Assembly: GCA_039594205.1 (NCBI GenBank)
Contig: JBCNNW010000001.1
Location: 1 to 64,000, forward strand
Direction of reading: 5' to 3'
Origin: Pseudescherichia sp039594205
Lineage (GTDB): Bacteria > Pseudomonadota > Gammaproteobacteria > Enterobacterales > Enterobacteriaceae
Length of the DNA: 64,000 nucleotides
In this document: in pieces, positions 10,239-18,493 of the stretch
Layout: every line of letters begins with the position of its first letter
Position numbering within the stretch: the stretch's first letter is position 1
Position numbers and translations under genes: made by a program
The notes under the pieces: model-generated
The model's database searches: none
Told to the model about the DNA's origin: nothing
What the model saw: only the letters and a program-made list of their open reading frames with translations

Positions 10239-10566
10239 ATTCACGCCACAGAATGTGACAAATCTTGTGATCTTTTTCGCGGCACAGCAGCACGCGGGCG
10301 AAGATATCGTTAATTTCACCGCCATCGGTATCCGCCAGGCCAATCACCACTTCCGAGAAGAAGTCGGGGTTGAGATCGTAATCGACATGCTCCTGCCAGT
10401 CCTCAGCAGGGTCGAACAGCTCTGCGCCGCCGCGCTCTTCAAACTGTAAATTAAAAAGAATAACGTCTGCCGGATCGAGGTTATCTACCGCCAGCTCAAG
10501 AAAAATATCGTAGGCCTGCTCAAGCGTTTCATCTTCAGTCAGGCGATTGTTCAGATCCATTTCCAT
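10237..10566 (-). CDS. yciU: Acidic DNA-mimic-like protein YciU (UPF0263)
   Basis: Small very acidic cytoplasmic protein of 109 residues, the same length as E. coli YciU and nearly identical (MEMDLNNRLTEDETLEQAYD at the start, CREKDHKICHILWRE at the end). The family was proposed to mimic double-stranded DNA by its charge pattern, and no target is proven here. It is convergent with oppF across a shared terminator and lies 35 bp downstream of clsA on the same strand, so the two may be co-transcribed. Confidence 0.95.
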   Translation of the reverse strand: MEMDLNNRLTEDETLEQAYDIFLELAVDNLDPADVILFNLQFEERGGAELFDPAEDWQEHVDYDLNPDFFSEVVIGLADTDGGEINDIFARVLLCREKDHKICHILWRE

Positions 10567-10601
10567 AGTAACACCCTGGTTTAACCGCTGATGGGCACGT
10601 T

Positions 10602-12062
10602 TTACAGCAACGGACTAAAGAAGTAAAACAGTCGCTCGACGATCCGCTGCCAGAGCGGGCGTTTCAACCAGCGCTTCACGTCCAGCAGGCGGGAGCGGGA
10701 GATATAGTCATCCTGCACCGCTGCCAGATCGCCACCGAAACCGGCGTCATCAATGACCAGCGTGATTTCAAAGTTGAGCCACAGGCTGCGCATGTCGAGA
10801 TTCACCGTACCGACAAGGCTCAGCTCGCCGTCGACCAGGACGCTTTTGGTATGCAGCAGGCCGCCCTCAAACTGATAAATTTTTACCCCGGCTGCCAGCA
10901 GTTCGCTGAAGAAGGCCCGGCTGGCCCAACCCACCAGCAGGGAGTCGTTCTTGCGCGGCAGAATAATGCTCACGTCCACGCCGCGCTGAGCCGCGGTACA
11001 GATGGCATGCAGCAGATCGTCACTCGGCACGAAGTAGGGCGTCGTCATGATCAGATACTCGCGCGACGCGTAGACGGCGGTCAGTAATGCCTGGTGGATC
11101 AGATCTTCCGGAAAGCCAGGACCCGAGGCAATGGTGTGGATCGTATGACCGCTGGCCTGCTCGAACGGCATGATATTGTTGTCCGGCGGCGGGGGGAGAA
11201 TGCGTTTACCGGTCTCGATCTCCCAGTCGCAGGAGTAGACAACCCCCATTGAGGTGGCTACAGGCCCCTCCATGCGCGCCATCAGATCCACCCACTGGCC
11301 GACACCCGCATCCTGTTTGAAAAAGCGTGGATCGACAAGATTCATGCTGCCGGTGTAGGCGATATAGTTGTCAATCATCACCATTTTACGATGCTGGCGC
11401 AGATCCATGCGCCGCAGGAAAACACGCATCAGGTTAACCTTCAACGCCTCTACGACTTCAATACCGGCGTTGCGCATCATCGCTACCCATGGGCTGCGGA
11501 AGTAGGTAACGCTGCCTGCCGAGTCGAGCATCAAGCGGCAGTGGACGCCGCGCCGGGCCGCCGCCATCAGCGACTCGGCCACCTGGTCGGCCATTCCGCC
11601 GGGATGCCAGATGTAGAACACCATCTCGATATTGTGGCGGGCGAGCTGGATATCGCGGATCAGCGCCTGCATCACATCGTCCGAGGAGGTTAACAGCTGA
11701 AGCTGGTTACCCTTTACGCCAGCAATGCCCTGGCGGCGCTCGCAGAGCTGGAACAGCGAGGCGGCGACCGGACTGTTCTCTTCGGCAAAAATATGTTTGC
11801 AGGCTTTAAGATCGTGCAGCCACTTGGCGGTGGAGGGCCACATCGCGCGGGCGCGCTCGGCCCGCCGCTTGCCGAGATGCAGCTCGCCAAAGGAGAGGTA
11901 GGCGATAATCCCCACCAGCGGCAGAATATAGATGATCAATAGCCAGGCCATGGCCGAGGGGACGGCGCGGCGCTTCATCAGGATACGTAACGTGACCCCG
12001 GCAATCAGCAGCCAGTATCCTAAAATGACCAGCCAACTCACAACGGTGTAGAAGGTTGTCAT
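10602..12062 (-). CDS. clsA: Cardiolipin synthase A
   Basis: Inner-membrane phospholipase-D-type enzyme that condenses two phosphatidylglycerols to cardiolipin and glycerol. The start is ATG at 12062 (MTTFYTVVSWL), giving 486 residues as in E. coli; eleven further in-frame codons upstream have no homologue. Two N-terminal helices (about 4-60) are followed by two HKD catalytic motifs, HRKMVMIDNYIAYTGSMN and HTKSVLVDGELSLVGTVN. Divergent from yciY. In E. coli kch lies next to this gene; no kch is present here. Confidence 0.97.
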   Translation of the reverse strand: MTTFYTVVSWLVILGYWLLIAGVTLRILMKRRAVPSAMAWLLIIYILPLVGIIAYLSFGELHLGKRRAERARAMWPSTAKWLHDLKACKHIFAEENSPVAASLFQLCERRQGIAGVKGNQLQLLTSSDDVMQALIRDIQLARHNIEMVFYIWHPGGMADQVAESLMAAARRGVHCRLMLDSAGSVTYFRSPWVAMMRNAGIEVVEALKVNLMRVFLRRMDLRQHRKMVMIDNYIAYTGSMNLVDPRFFKQDAGVGQWVDLMARMEGPVATSMGVVYSCDWEIETGKRILPPPPDNNIMPFEQASGHTIHTIASGPGFPEDLIHQALLTAVYASREYLIMTTPYFVPSDDLLHAICTAAQRGVDVSIILPRKNDSLLVGWASRAFFSELLAAGVKIYQFEGGLLHTKSVLVDGELSLVGTVNLDMRSLWLNFEITLVIDDAGFGGDLAAVQDDYISRSRLLDVKRWLKRPLWQRIVERLFYFFSPLL

Positions 12063-12169
12063 AATTAAAAAAATCCTTTTTTGTGCGCCATACACTGAGT
12101 GTACGCATTAGCATCCATCTGGCAAATAAAAACGGCTGAGAAAGCGCTGGTGCAGCGTCGGCGAGGGTC

Positions 12170-12175
12170 TATAAT
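12170..12175 (+). promoter_or_regulatory. Likely -10 element for yciY
   Basis: A perfect TATAAT lies 31 bp before the yciY start codon. The -35 region at the right distance is poor, so this may be an activated or weak promoter. Confidence 0.35.
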
Positions 12176-12205
12176 GGAACCTTCATTATTATCAGAGTTG
12201 CTGTT

Positions 12206-12379
12206 ATGAAGCGTAGTAGAACGGAAGTGGGGCGCTGGCGGATGCTTCGCCAGGCGAATCGTCGCAAAGCCCGCTGGCTTGAAGGCCAGTCGCGTCGTAA
12301 TATGCGCATCCACTCAATCAGAAAGTGTGTGCTGAACCGCCAACGTAACGCGTTGCTGTTTGCCATCACCGTGTATTGA
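12206..12379 (+). CDS. yciY: Small basic protein YciY
   Basis: Short frame of 57 residues, strongly basic (MKRSRTEVGRWRML, later WLEGQSRRNMRIHSIRK). Length and sequence match E. coli YciY, whose function is unknown. The high Arg content would suit nucleic acid or membrane binding, but that is only a guess. It is divergent from clsA with a good -10 upstream and is convergent with yciI, with a GGGCAC-GTTCTG-GTGCCC hairpin (12390-12407) between them. Confidence 0.85.
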   Translation: MKRSRTEVGRWRMLRQANRRKARWLEGQSRRNMRIHSIRKCVLNRQRNALLFAITVY

Positions 12380-12389
12380 GATTGTCTGA

Positions 12390-12407
12390 GGGCACGTTCT
12401 GGTGCCC
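12390..12407. terminator. Hairpin between convergent yciY and yciI
   Basis: GGGCAC (12390-12395) and GTGCCC (12402-12407) with a six-base loop. There is no T-run on either side, so termination strength is uncertain. Confidence 0.4.
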
Positions 12408-12419
12408 CCAGCTTTAAAC

Positions 12420-12716
12420 TTAAAATACTTTCTTGTACGGTTTAACCGATACGTTCTGGTAAACACCCGCCGCCACGTAAGGATCGGCTTCTGCCCAGGC
12501 TTTAGCCTCCTCCAGCGACTCAAATTCAGCAATTACCGTTGAACCGCTAAAACCCGCCGCACCCGGATCGTTACTGTCTACCGCAGGCATGGGACCCGCC
12601 GTCAGCAGGCGGCCCTCATCGCTCAGCAGCTGCAGACGCGCCAGATGTGCTGGGCGTACCGAGAGGCGTTTTTCAAGTGAATGGGCAATATCTTCAGCGT
12701 AAATCACATAAAGCAC
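12420..12716 (-). CDS. yciI: YCII-family protein YciI
   Basis: Ferredoxin-like fold protein of 98 residues, the E. coli length, beginning MLYVIYAEDIAHSLEKRL. The conserved His/Asp pair of the YCII family is visible in RPAHLARL and in the EADPYVAAGVY segment. Enzymatic activity is unproven; some YCII proteins act as hydrolases or dehalogenases. It lies next to tonB in reverse orientation, with the promoter regions of both in the 220-bp gap. Confidence 0.93.
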   Translation of the reverse strand: MLYVIYAEDIAHSLEKRLSVRPAHLARLQLLSDEGRLLTAGPMPAVDSNDPGAAGFSGSTVIAEFESLEEAKAWAEADPYVAAGVYQNVSVKPYKKVF

Positions 12717-12872
12717 GTGTAGAGTTCCTTAAATGATAAAATGACTCCGGGACGCTAACACACCTTGCAGGCCGCACGCTACCCTCATGATTTTATGCGC
12801 CCTGAAAAGCCAAAACTGGACCTGAAAATTGTCCGCAACGGCTAAAATGGGCGATAGATGGTTTGGCTTATT

Positions 12873-12891
12873 GAATATGATTGCTATTTGC
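12873..12891 (+). promoter_or_regulatory. Fur-type operator of tonB
   Basis: GAATATGATTGCTATTTGC is 48 bp before the tonB start and keeps 11 of 19 Fur consensus positions. tonB of E. coli is Fur-repressed from a site in the same place, as far as I recall with almost the same sequence, which raises confidence beyond the raw score. Confidence 0.55.
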
Positions 12892-12938
12892 ATTTAAAAT
12901 CATGGCCTGGCTTTTCAACTGAAATGATTATGACTGCA

Positions 12939-13664
12939 ATGACCCTTGATCTACCTCGCCGCTTTCCCTGGCCGACACTGCTGTCCGTTGGTATTCATGG
13001 TGCTGTCGTGGCGGCCCTTCTCTACACGTCAGTACATCAGGTTATTGAACTGCCCGCGCCCGCGCAGCCCATTGCCGTCACCATGGTCACGCCTGCCGAG
13101 CTGGAGCCGCCGCAGGTGGTACAGCCTCCGCCTGAACCGGTAGCAGAGCCTGAACCCGAGCCGGAGCCAGAGCCGATCCCCGAGCCACCAAAAGAGGCGC
13201 CGGTAGTGATTGAGAAGCCAAAACCGAAGCCGAAACCGAAGCCAGAGAAAAAGGTCGAGAAGAGGGTTGAGCAACCGAAGCGTGAAGTGCGCCCGGTCGA
13301 GACGCGTCCGACCGCACCGCTGACCAATACCGCGCCGTCGCGGCCGCTGACCAACACCGCTCCGGCCAGCAGTAAACCCGTAGCCTCTGTGCCAGCGGGG
13401 CCGAAAGCGCTGGCGCGTAGCCAGCCGCAGTATCCAGCCCGTGCCCAGGCGCTGCGCATTGAAGGCCGCGTGCGCGTGAAGTTTGATGTCACTGCCGACG
13501 GTCGCGTAGAGAACGTGCAGATCCTCTCCGCCCAGCCGTCGAACATGTTTGAGCGTGAAGTCAAAACGGCGATGCGTAAATGGCGCTACGAAGCAGGCAA
13601 ACCGGGGTCTGGCCTGGTGGTTAATATCGTCTTCCGTCTTAACGGTGGCGCATCTGTGGACTAA
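12939..13664 (+). CDS. tonB: Energy transducer TonB
   Basis: Transfers proton-motive-force energy from ExbBD to outer-membrane siderophore and B12 receptors. The start MTLDLPRRFPWP (ATG 12939) is that of E. coli and gives 241 residues; ATG 12930 (MTAMTLDL) is a possible alternative, and neither has a strong ribosome site. Features are one N-terminal helix (about 13-32), a periplasm-spanning Glu-Pro then Lys-Pro repeat region (about 68-105), and the C-terminal receptor-binding domain from SQPQYPARAQALRIEG to the end. It ends in a bidirectional terminator shared with yciA. Confidence 0.97.
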   Translation: MTLDLPRRFPWPTLLSVGIHGAVVAALLYTSVHQVIELPAPAQPIAVTMVTPAELEPPQVVQPPPEPVAEPEPEPEPEPIPEPPKEAPVVIEKPKPKPKPKPEKKVEKRVEQPKREVRPVETRPTAPLTNTAPSRPLTNTAPASSKPVASVPAGPKALARSQPQYPARAQALRIEGRVRVKFDVTADGRVENVQILSAQPSNMFEREVKTAMRKWRYEAGKPGSGLVVNIVFRLNGGASVD

Positions 13665-13686
13665 ATCCCGCCGCGTAGCCGTAATA

Positions 13687-13714
13687 AAAAAGCCTCCGGA
13701 CGGAGGCTTTTTTT
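13687..13714. terminator. Bidirectional terminator tonB / yciA
   Basis: GCCTCC-GGAC-GGAGGC (13692-13707), preceded by an A-run and followed by a T-run, so it works on both strands for the convergent tonB and yciA. Confidence 0.9.
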
Positions 13715-14114
13715 ATGCTTGCGGGGGTAGGGTGCGGGGCTTGCCTTCGCTGTCGACCGCCACATAGATAAACAGCGCCTCGGTGGCCTTGTAGCGCTGA
13801 CCGATAGGCTCCGATGAGACCTTTTTCACCCACACTTCCACGTTAATGGTTACCGAGGTGTTGCCGCGTTTGATACAGCGCGCATAGCAGCACACCACGT
13901 CACCCACAGCAACCGGACGTAAAAAGGTCATGCCATCGACGCGCACGGTGACCACGCGGCCGTGGGCAATCTCTTTCGCCATAATCGCGCCGCCCATGTC
14001 CATCTGCGACATCAGCCAGCCACCGAAAATATCGCCGTTGGCATTGGTATCCGCAGGCATCGCCAGGGTACGGAGCACCAGCTCGCCCTGAGCTGCTTCG
14101 TTTACGCTGGTCAT
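13713..14114 (-). CDS. yciA: Acyl-CoA thioesterase YciA
   Basis: Hotdog-fold cytoplasmic thioesterase hydrolysing a broad range of acyl-CoAs. It has 133 residues (E. coli 132), with the catalytic-region motif ANGDIFGGWLMSQMDMGGA near residues 26-44. Its ATG shares a base with the yciB stop (TGATG), so the two are translationally coupled; yciC, yciB and yciA read as one operon ending at the tonB/yciA terminator. Confidence 0.95.
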   Translation of the reverse strand: MTSVNEAAQGELVLRTLAMPADTNANGDIFGGWLMSQMDMGGAIMAKEIAHGRVVTVRVDGMTFLRPVAVGDVVCCYARCIKRGNTSVTINVEVWVKKVSSEPIGQRYKATEALFIYVAVDSEGKPRTLPPQA

Positions 14115-14653
14115 CAGGACTTATCTTCCTGCGGCAGGTGGCGGTAGATATAGATCCCGCTGAGCAAAGTAAAGATCAGCGTCAGGGCAGTTAAGCCAAA
14201 CACCTTGAAGTTTACCCAGATGTTTTGCGGCAGCCAGAACGCGATATAGATGTTGGCCAGCCCGCAGAGAATGAAAAAGAGTGCCCATGCAATGTTGAGC
14301 TTTGACCATACCGTTGCCGGCAGGGCGATCTCTTTACCCAGCATGCTCTGGATCAGCGGCTTTTTCATTACCCACTGGCTAAATAGCAGCGCACCAGCGA
14401 ACAGGGCGTAGATTACGGTCACTTTCCACTTAATAAATTCATCGTTATGGAAAAAGAGCGTCAGCCCGCCAAACACGGCAACAAGTACAAATGTAACCAG
14501 CGCCATCTTTTCAACTTTACGGTAGCGCAGCCAGCTGTAGACCAGCACTACAGCCGTCGCTACGATCAGCGCGGCCGTACCGGCATAGATGTCATAGAGC
14601 TTATAAAAAGCAAAAAAGACAATGAGCGGTAAAAAATCAAGAAACTGCTTCAT
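14114..14653 (-). CDS. yciB: Inner-membrane protein YciB (IspZ family)
   Basis: Five-helix inner-membrane protein implicated in cell-envelope synthesis and septation in E. coli and Shigella; its exact role is unsettled. 179 residues, identical in length to E. coli YciB, starting MKQFLDFLPLIVFFAFYKL. The conserved family stretch GKEIALPATVWSKLN is present. A GC-rich hairpin separates it from yciC upstream, and it overlaps yciA. Confidence 0.95.
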   Translation of the reverse strand: MKQFLDFLPLIVFFAFYKLYDIYAGTAALIVATAVVLVYSWLRYRKVEKMALVTFVLVAVFGGLTLFFHNDEFIKWKVTVIYALFAGALLFSQWVMKKPLIQSMLGKEIALPATVWSKLNIAWALFFILCGLANIYIAFWLPQNIWVNFKVFGLTALTLIFTLLSGIYIYRHLPQEDKS

Positions 14654-14673
14654 TCTTCGATTCCGTTATAGGC

Positions 14674-14698
14674 GCAGCCTGCCTCTGTAGCAGGCTGC
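14674..14698 (-). terminator. yciC-yciB intercistronic hairpin
   Basis: GCAGCCTG (14674-14681) and CAGGCTGC (14691-14698) with a nine-base loop, in the 51-bp gap. No U-run; probably an mRNA-processing or attenuation structure. Confidence 0.45.
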
Positions 14699-14704
14699 GG
14701 AATG

Positions 14705-15448
14705 TTAAGGGCGGATCAGCATATAGAGACGATAGAGATAAACGAGTAGCGCCGCCGAGATCAGATTGCTGAGCGTATTGGCAACGATCGCGCCCACCGT
14801 TGGTGTCAGAACCGCAAAGTTAGGGGCAAACATCAGCAGCAGCGTTTTCGCCAGCAGCCAGCCTATCACCGCCGGGGCCACCAGGCGCATATTGCTCCAG
14901 CCCATGCGCATGCTGTTACGGATCGACTGAAAGACGCCCATCTTATCCTGCACCATCATTACCGGGGCAAAGGCCAGCAGGATCGCAAGGATAACGCCCG
15001 GAACCACAATAAACATGATACCGATCTGCACCATAAAGGTGGTCAGGAAGATCAGGATAAACAGCTTTGGCAGCACCGGCGCGCTGGCCCCAATGGCCCG
15101 CAGGGCGCTAACCCGGTGGCCCGCTGAAATCAGCTGGATCATCAGCAGCATGCCGCCGGCCAGAATAGCATTGCCAAACAGCCCGGAGAAGGTAGAGGCC
15201 GCAGAGGCGCGCAGTAGCACCTGCTGCTGTTCCGGCGTCATATTCTGCACCAGTTCAAATAGCCCCGCGCTGCCAGAGAGGTTATCCCCCTCGCGGAGAA
15301 TCGCGAGCTGCTCGTCGCTGGGTGAAAAAACCTGGCCAAGCATTACCGTGATAAAGGCACACAATAAGGCGATCAGCAAAATGGTGACAAACTGATTGCG
15401 AACAAAATTTCCCGTGTCACGGTAAACGGACTTCGCCGTGATAGACAT
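14705..15448 (-). CDS. yciC: Inner-membrane protein YciC (UPF0259)
   Basis: Polytopic inner-membrane protein of 247 residues, the E. coli length, starting MSITAKSVYRDTGNF after the ribosome site GGAGAG. The open frame extends 31 codons upstream without homology. About six hydrophobic segments are visible, with RVSALRAIGASAPVLPKL between helices. E. coli YciC has been linked genetically to YciB in envelope integrity. It is divergent from ompW across a 345-bp regulatory region. Confidence 0.94.
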   Translation of the reverse strand: MSITAKSVYRDTGNFVRNQFVTILLIALLCAFITVMLGQVFSPSDEQLAILREGDNLSGSAGLFELVQNMTPEQQQVLLRASAASTFSGLFGNAILAGGMLLMIQLISAGHRVSALRAIGASAPVLPKLFILIFLTTFMVQIGIMFIVVPGVILAILLAFAPVMMVQDKMGVFQSIRNSMRMGWSNMRLVAPAVIGWLLAKTLLLMFAPNFAVLTPTVGAIVANTLSNLISAALLVYLYRLYMLIRP

Positions 15449-15793
15449 GCACTCTCCTTGAGTAAACCGGTATTGATTTGCCGGCAATTGTAACCTGGTT
15501 AGCGGCGGAGTGGCAGCACTCTGCCATGTATGGAAAAGCATAGCTTTGTAAAGCGGCGTCCACTACCCAGCTCAGATTGAGCACTTTATAACCTAAATGG
15601 CTTTTTAAAATATTTTGCGGAAATTGATCTACATCAGAAATGAGGATTTTACTGATTATTAAGGAAAATTAATCCAGATCAATGAATGTTAAATTACAGG
15701 AGCAAATGTGATCTGTGCTGGATCACTTCGTACTTCAATGTAGGTATATTCACCGCGCCAGAAAAAATAACCATATCAATGGAGCGGAAAAGA
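15449..15793 (+). promoter_or_regulatory. yciC-ompW divergent regulatory region
   Basis: 345 bp with no gene. Two FNR-type sites face ompW: TTGATCTACATCAG (15624-15637) and TTAATCCAGATCAA (15669-15682), each 9 of 10 against TTGAT-N4-ATCAA. A perfect inverted repeat GTGATC-N7-GATCAC lies at 15708-15726. GCTCA-GAT-TGAGC forms a small hairpin at 15570-15582. E. coli ompW is known to respond to FNR, so the sites fit; they are predictions. Confidence 0.55.
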
Positions 15794-16429
15794 ATGAAAA
15801 AATTAGCGGTGGCAGCGCTGGTGTTAAGTGCATTTTCAGCTGGGACATATGCGCATGACGCGGGTGAGTTTTTTGTACGTGCCGGCTCGGCGACGGTGAG
15901 ACCGACCGAAGGTTCTGACAACGTGCTGGGCAGCCTGGGCGGGTTTAACGTCAGCAACAATACCCAGCTGGGTCTGACCTTCACCTATATGGCAACGGAG
16001 AACGTCGGCATTGAGTTGCTGGCCGCTACCCCGTTCCGCCACCATGTTGGCACCGGCCCAACGGGCAACATTGCTACCGTCGAGCATCTGCCACCAACCC
16101 TGGTGGCTGAGTGGTATTTCGGTGACAGCAGCAGCAAAGTCCGCCCCTATATCGGTGCAGGGGTGAACTACACCACCTTCTTTGATGAGAAGTTCAACGA
16201 TACCGGTAAAGCGGCGGGCCTCTCCGACCTGAGTCTGAGCGACTCCTGGGGGGCTGCGGGCGTTGTAGGGCTGGACTACCTGATTAACCGCGACTGGCTG
16301 ATTAACGCCTCGGTTTGGTATATGGATATCGATACCGATGTGAAATTCAAGGCGGGTGGGGTGCAGCAGACCGTTGAGACGCGTCTCGACCCATGGGTAT
16401 TTATGTTCTCTGCGGGCTACCGCTTCTGA
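15794..16429 (+). CDS. ompW: Outer-membrane protein OmpW
   Basis: Eight-stranded outer-membrane beta-barrel with a hydrophobic channel; receptor for colicin S4 in E. coli. The start MKKLAVAALVLSAF (ATG 15794) follows GGAGCGGAAAAGA and gives 211 residues (E. coli 212); the frame upstream to 15686 is spurious. Signal peptide to about residue 20 (SAGTYA, then HDAGEFF). The barrel ends with the C-terminal aromatic signature FMFSAGYRF. In E. coli yciGFE lies between ompW and trpA; here only about 57 bp and a hairpin remain. Confidence 0.96.
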   Translation: MKKLAVAALVLSAFSAGTYAHDAGEFFVRAGSATVRPTEGSDNVLGSLGGFNVSNNTQLGLTFTYMATENVGIELLAATPFRHHVGTGPTGNIATVEHLPPTLVAEWYFGDSSSKVRPYIGAGVNYTTFFDEKFNDTGKAAGLSDLSLSDSWGAAGVVGLDYLINRDWLINASVWYMDIDTDVKFKAGGVQQTVETRLDPWVFMFSAGYRF

Positions 16430-16441
16430 TCCTCACCTTCA

Positions 16442-16473
16442 GGTGAAAACTGGCAACGAGGCCAGTTTTCACC
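16442..16473. terminator. Hairpin between convergent ompW and trpA
   Basis: A 13-bp perfect stem, GGTGAAAACTGGC (16442-16454) with GCCAGTTTTCACC (16461-16473) and a six-base loop. The U-rich part is inside the stem rather than after it. It probably ends both transcripts. Confidence 0.6.
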
Positions 16474-16486
16474 CTCATCAGCGATA

Positions 16487-17290
16487 CTACCGGGTCGCCG
16501 CCTTCAGACTCTGCACAAATTCCTTAAGCTCGGTCAGCATCTTCACAGGCTTATCAAGGTTATTCTCGATAATCTTAACGATGGCAGAGCCGGAAATTGC
16601 CCCGGCTGCGCCAGCCTCCAGCGAGGTTTTAACCTGCTCGGGGGTGGAGATACCAAACCCCTGTAGCGGTGGCGCGGCATTGTACTCAGCCAGCTTCTCA
16701 ACCAGATGCTGTAGCGGCAGCGCCACGCTGTTCTCTGCGCCGGTAACCCCGGCGCGGGAGAGCAGGTAGGTATAGCCGCGTCCGTATGAGGCAATCTGGC
16801 GCAGAAGATCGTCATCGGCATTCGGCGGGCAGATAAAGATCGGCGCAACGTTATGGCGCATCGCCGCCTGACGGAACGGGGCCGACTCCTCGACCGGCAC
16901 GTCCGCCACCAGCACTGAATCGACGCCCGCTTTCTCACATTTAGCGTAGAACTCATCAATGCCCTGGCTGAAAACCAGGTTAGCGTACATCAGCAGGCCG
17001 ACAGGGATCGTCGGGTGCTTCTGGCGCACGGCGGCCAGCATCTCAAAGCACTGGGCCGGGGTAGTGCCAGCAGCAAAGGCGCGCAGGGTGGCATTCTGGA
17101 TAGTAGGACCATCGGCCAGCGGATCGGAGAAGGGGATCCCTAACTCCAGCGCGTCAGCTCCGCCCTCAATCAGCGCATCGATAATCTTCAGCGACTGCTC
17201 GGGAGAGGGATCGCCCAGGGTAACAAAGGGAACAAACGCGCCCTCCTTGCGGTTCTGCAGGCGCGTAAACAGCTGCTCATAACGTTCCAT
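16487..17290 (-). CDS. trpA: Tryptophan synthase alpha subunit
   Basis: Cleaves indole-3-glycerol phosphate to indole and glyceraldehyde 3-phosphate; indole is channelled to TrpB. TIM barrel of 267 residues from ATG 17290 (MERYEQLFTRL), the E. coli start; a GTG one codon earlier is the only alternative. Catalytic Glu and Asp are in ALELGIPFSDPLADGPT, and the phosphate loop includes GFGISTPEQV. Its ATG shares one base with the trpB stop (TGATG), as in E. coli. It is the last gene of the trp operon. Confidence 0.98.
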   Translation of the reverse strand: MERYEQLFTRLQNRKEGAFVPFVTLGDPSPEQSLKIIDALIEGGADALELGIPFSDPLADGPTIQNATLRAFAAGTTPAQCFEMLAAVRQKHPTIPVGLLMYANLVFSQGIDEFYAKCEKAGVDSVLVADVPVEESAPFRQAAMRHNVAPIFICPPNADDDLLRQIASYGRGYTYLLSRAGVTGAENSVALPLQHLVEKLAEYNAAPPLQGFGISTPEQVKTSLEAGAAGAISGSAIVKIIENNLDKPVKMLTELKEFVQSLKAATR

Positions 17291-18483
17291 CACATCTCCC
17301 CTCGTGCTTTTAAAATATCGTGAACCGTAAAGATGTCTTTATCGCCGCGGCCAGAGAGGTTAACCACCAGCAGCTGCTCTTTTTCCGGATTTTCGCGCAT
17401 CATCTTCAGGGCATGAGCCAGCGCATGCGAGGACTCCAGCGCCGGAATGATCCCTTCGCTGCGGCATAGCAGCTTAAACGCCGCCAGGGCTTCATCATCG
17501 GTAATCGAGACATAGTCCGCGCGCCCGATGCTGTTGAGATGAGCATGCTGCGGCCCGACGGAGGGGAAGTCCAGCCCGGCGGAAATAGAGTAAGACTCTT
17601 CAATCTGCCCGTCATCGGTCTGCATCATCGGCGACTTCATGCCAAAGTAGATACCCACCCGGCCATGCTTCAGCGGCGCACCGTGTTCACCGGTCTCAAT
17701 ACCGTGACCCGCTGGCTCGACGCCAATCAGTCCCACGCTGCTCTCTTCAATAAAGTCAGCAAACATGCCAATCGCGTTGGAGCCGCCGCCGACGCAGGCG
17801 ATGACCGCATCCGGCAGACGTCCCTCTTTTTCGAGGATCTGCGCTCTCGTCTCTTCGCCAATCATGCGCTGGAATTCACGCACGATGGTCGGGAACGGAT
17901 GCGGGCCTGCCGCCGTGCCGAGCATATAGTGGGCTTTGTCGTAGCTGCCGGACCAGTCGCGCAGCGCTTCGTTACAGGCATCTTTCAGCGTGGCCGATCC
18001 GCTATAGACCGGGATCACCTCTGCACCCATCAGGCGCATGCGGAAAACGTTCGGCGACTGGCGCTCAACGTCTTTGGCACCCATGTAGATCCGGCACTTC
18101 AGGCCGAGCAGAGCGCTGGCAAGCGCCGAGGCGACGCCGTGCTGGCCCGCGCCGGTCTCGGCAATGATCTCTGTTTTTCCCATGCGTTTGGCAAGCAGCG
18201 CCTGGCCCAACACCTGGTTAGTTTTGTGCGCGCCGCCGTGGAGCAGATCTTCGCGCTTGAGGTAGAGCGTGGTTTTGGTCCCTTCAGTCAGGTTCTGGCA
18301 TTTGGTCAGCGCTGTCGGACGTCCAGCATAGTTTTTCAGCAGATCGCTGAACTGGGCCTGAAACGCCGGATCTTTCTGGGCGCTGACAAAGGCCTCTTCC
18401 AGCTGGCGCAGGGCAGGCATCAAAATTTGTGGAACGTACATACCGCCAAATTCACCGAAGTAGGGATTGAGCAAAGTAGTCAT
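17290..18483 (-). CDS. trpB: Tryptophan synthase beta subunit
   Basis: PLP enzyme joining indole and serine to tryptophan. 397 residues from ATG 18483 (MTTLLNPYFGEFGGMYV), the E. coli length; 36 upstream codons are open by chance because they overlap the trpC end. The PLP-binding Lys is in LLHGGAHKTNQV, the Glu near the active site in ETGAGQHG, and the phosphate-binding glycines in CVGGGSNAIGMF. It sits between trpC (10-bp gap) and trpA (one-base overlap). Confidence 0.98.
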   Translation of the reverse strand: MTTLLNPYFGEFGGMYVPQILMPALRQLEEAFVSAQKDPAFQAQFSDLLKNYAGRPTALTKCQNLTEGTKTTLYLKREDLLHGGAHKTNQVLGQALLAKRMGKTEIIAETGAGQHGVASALASALLGLKCRIYMGAKDVERQSPNVFRMRLMGAEVIPVYSGSATLKDACNEALRDWSGSYDKAHYMLGTAAGPHPFPTIVREFQRMIGEETRAQILEKEGRLPDAVIACVGGGSNAIGMFADFIEESSVGLIGVEPAGHGIETGEHGAPLKHGRVGIYFGMKSPMMQTDDGQIEESYSISAGLDFPSVGPQHAHLNSIGRADYVSITDDEALAAFKLLCRSEGIIPALESSHALAHALKMMRENPEKEQLLVVNLSGRGDKDIFTVHDILKARGEM

Positions 18484-18493
18484 TACAGATTCC

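Noticed and set aside
13130..13260. Tandem-repeat array candidate (GAACCGGAGCC-like units)
   Set aside because: This is the coding sequence of the TonB proline-rich spacer, not an independent repeat or CRISPR.
13029..13564. Long antisense frames rich in Gly/Ser/Arg opposite tonB
   Set aside because: They arise from the Glu-Pro and Lys-Pro codon repeats of tonB read on the other strand; low-complexity and without homology or ribosome sites.
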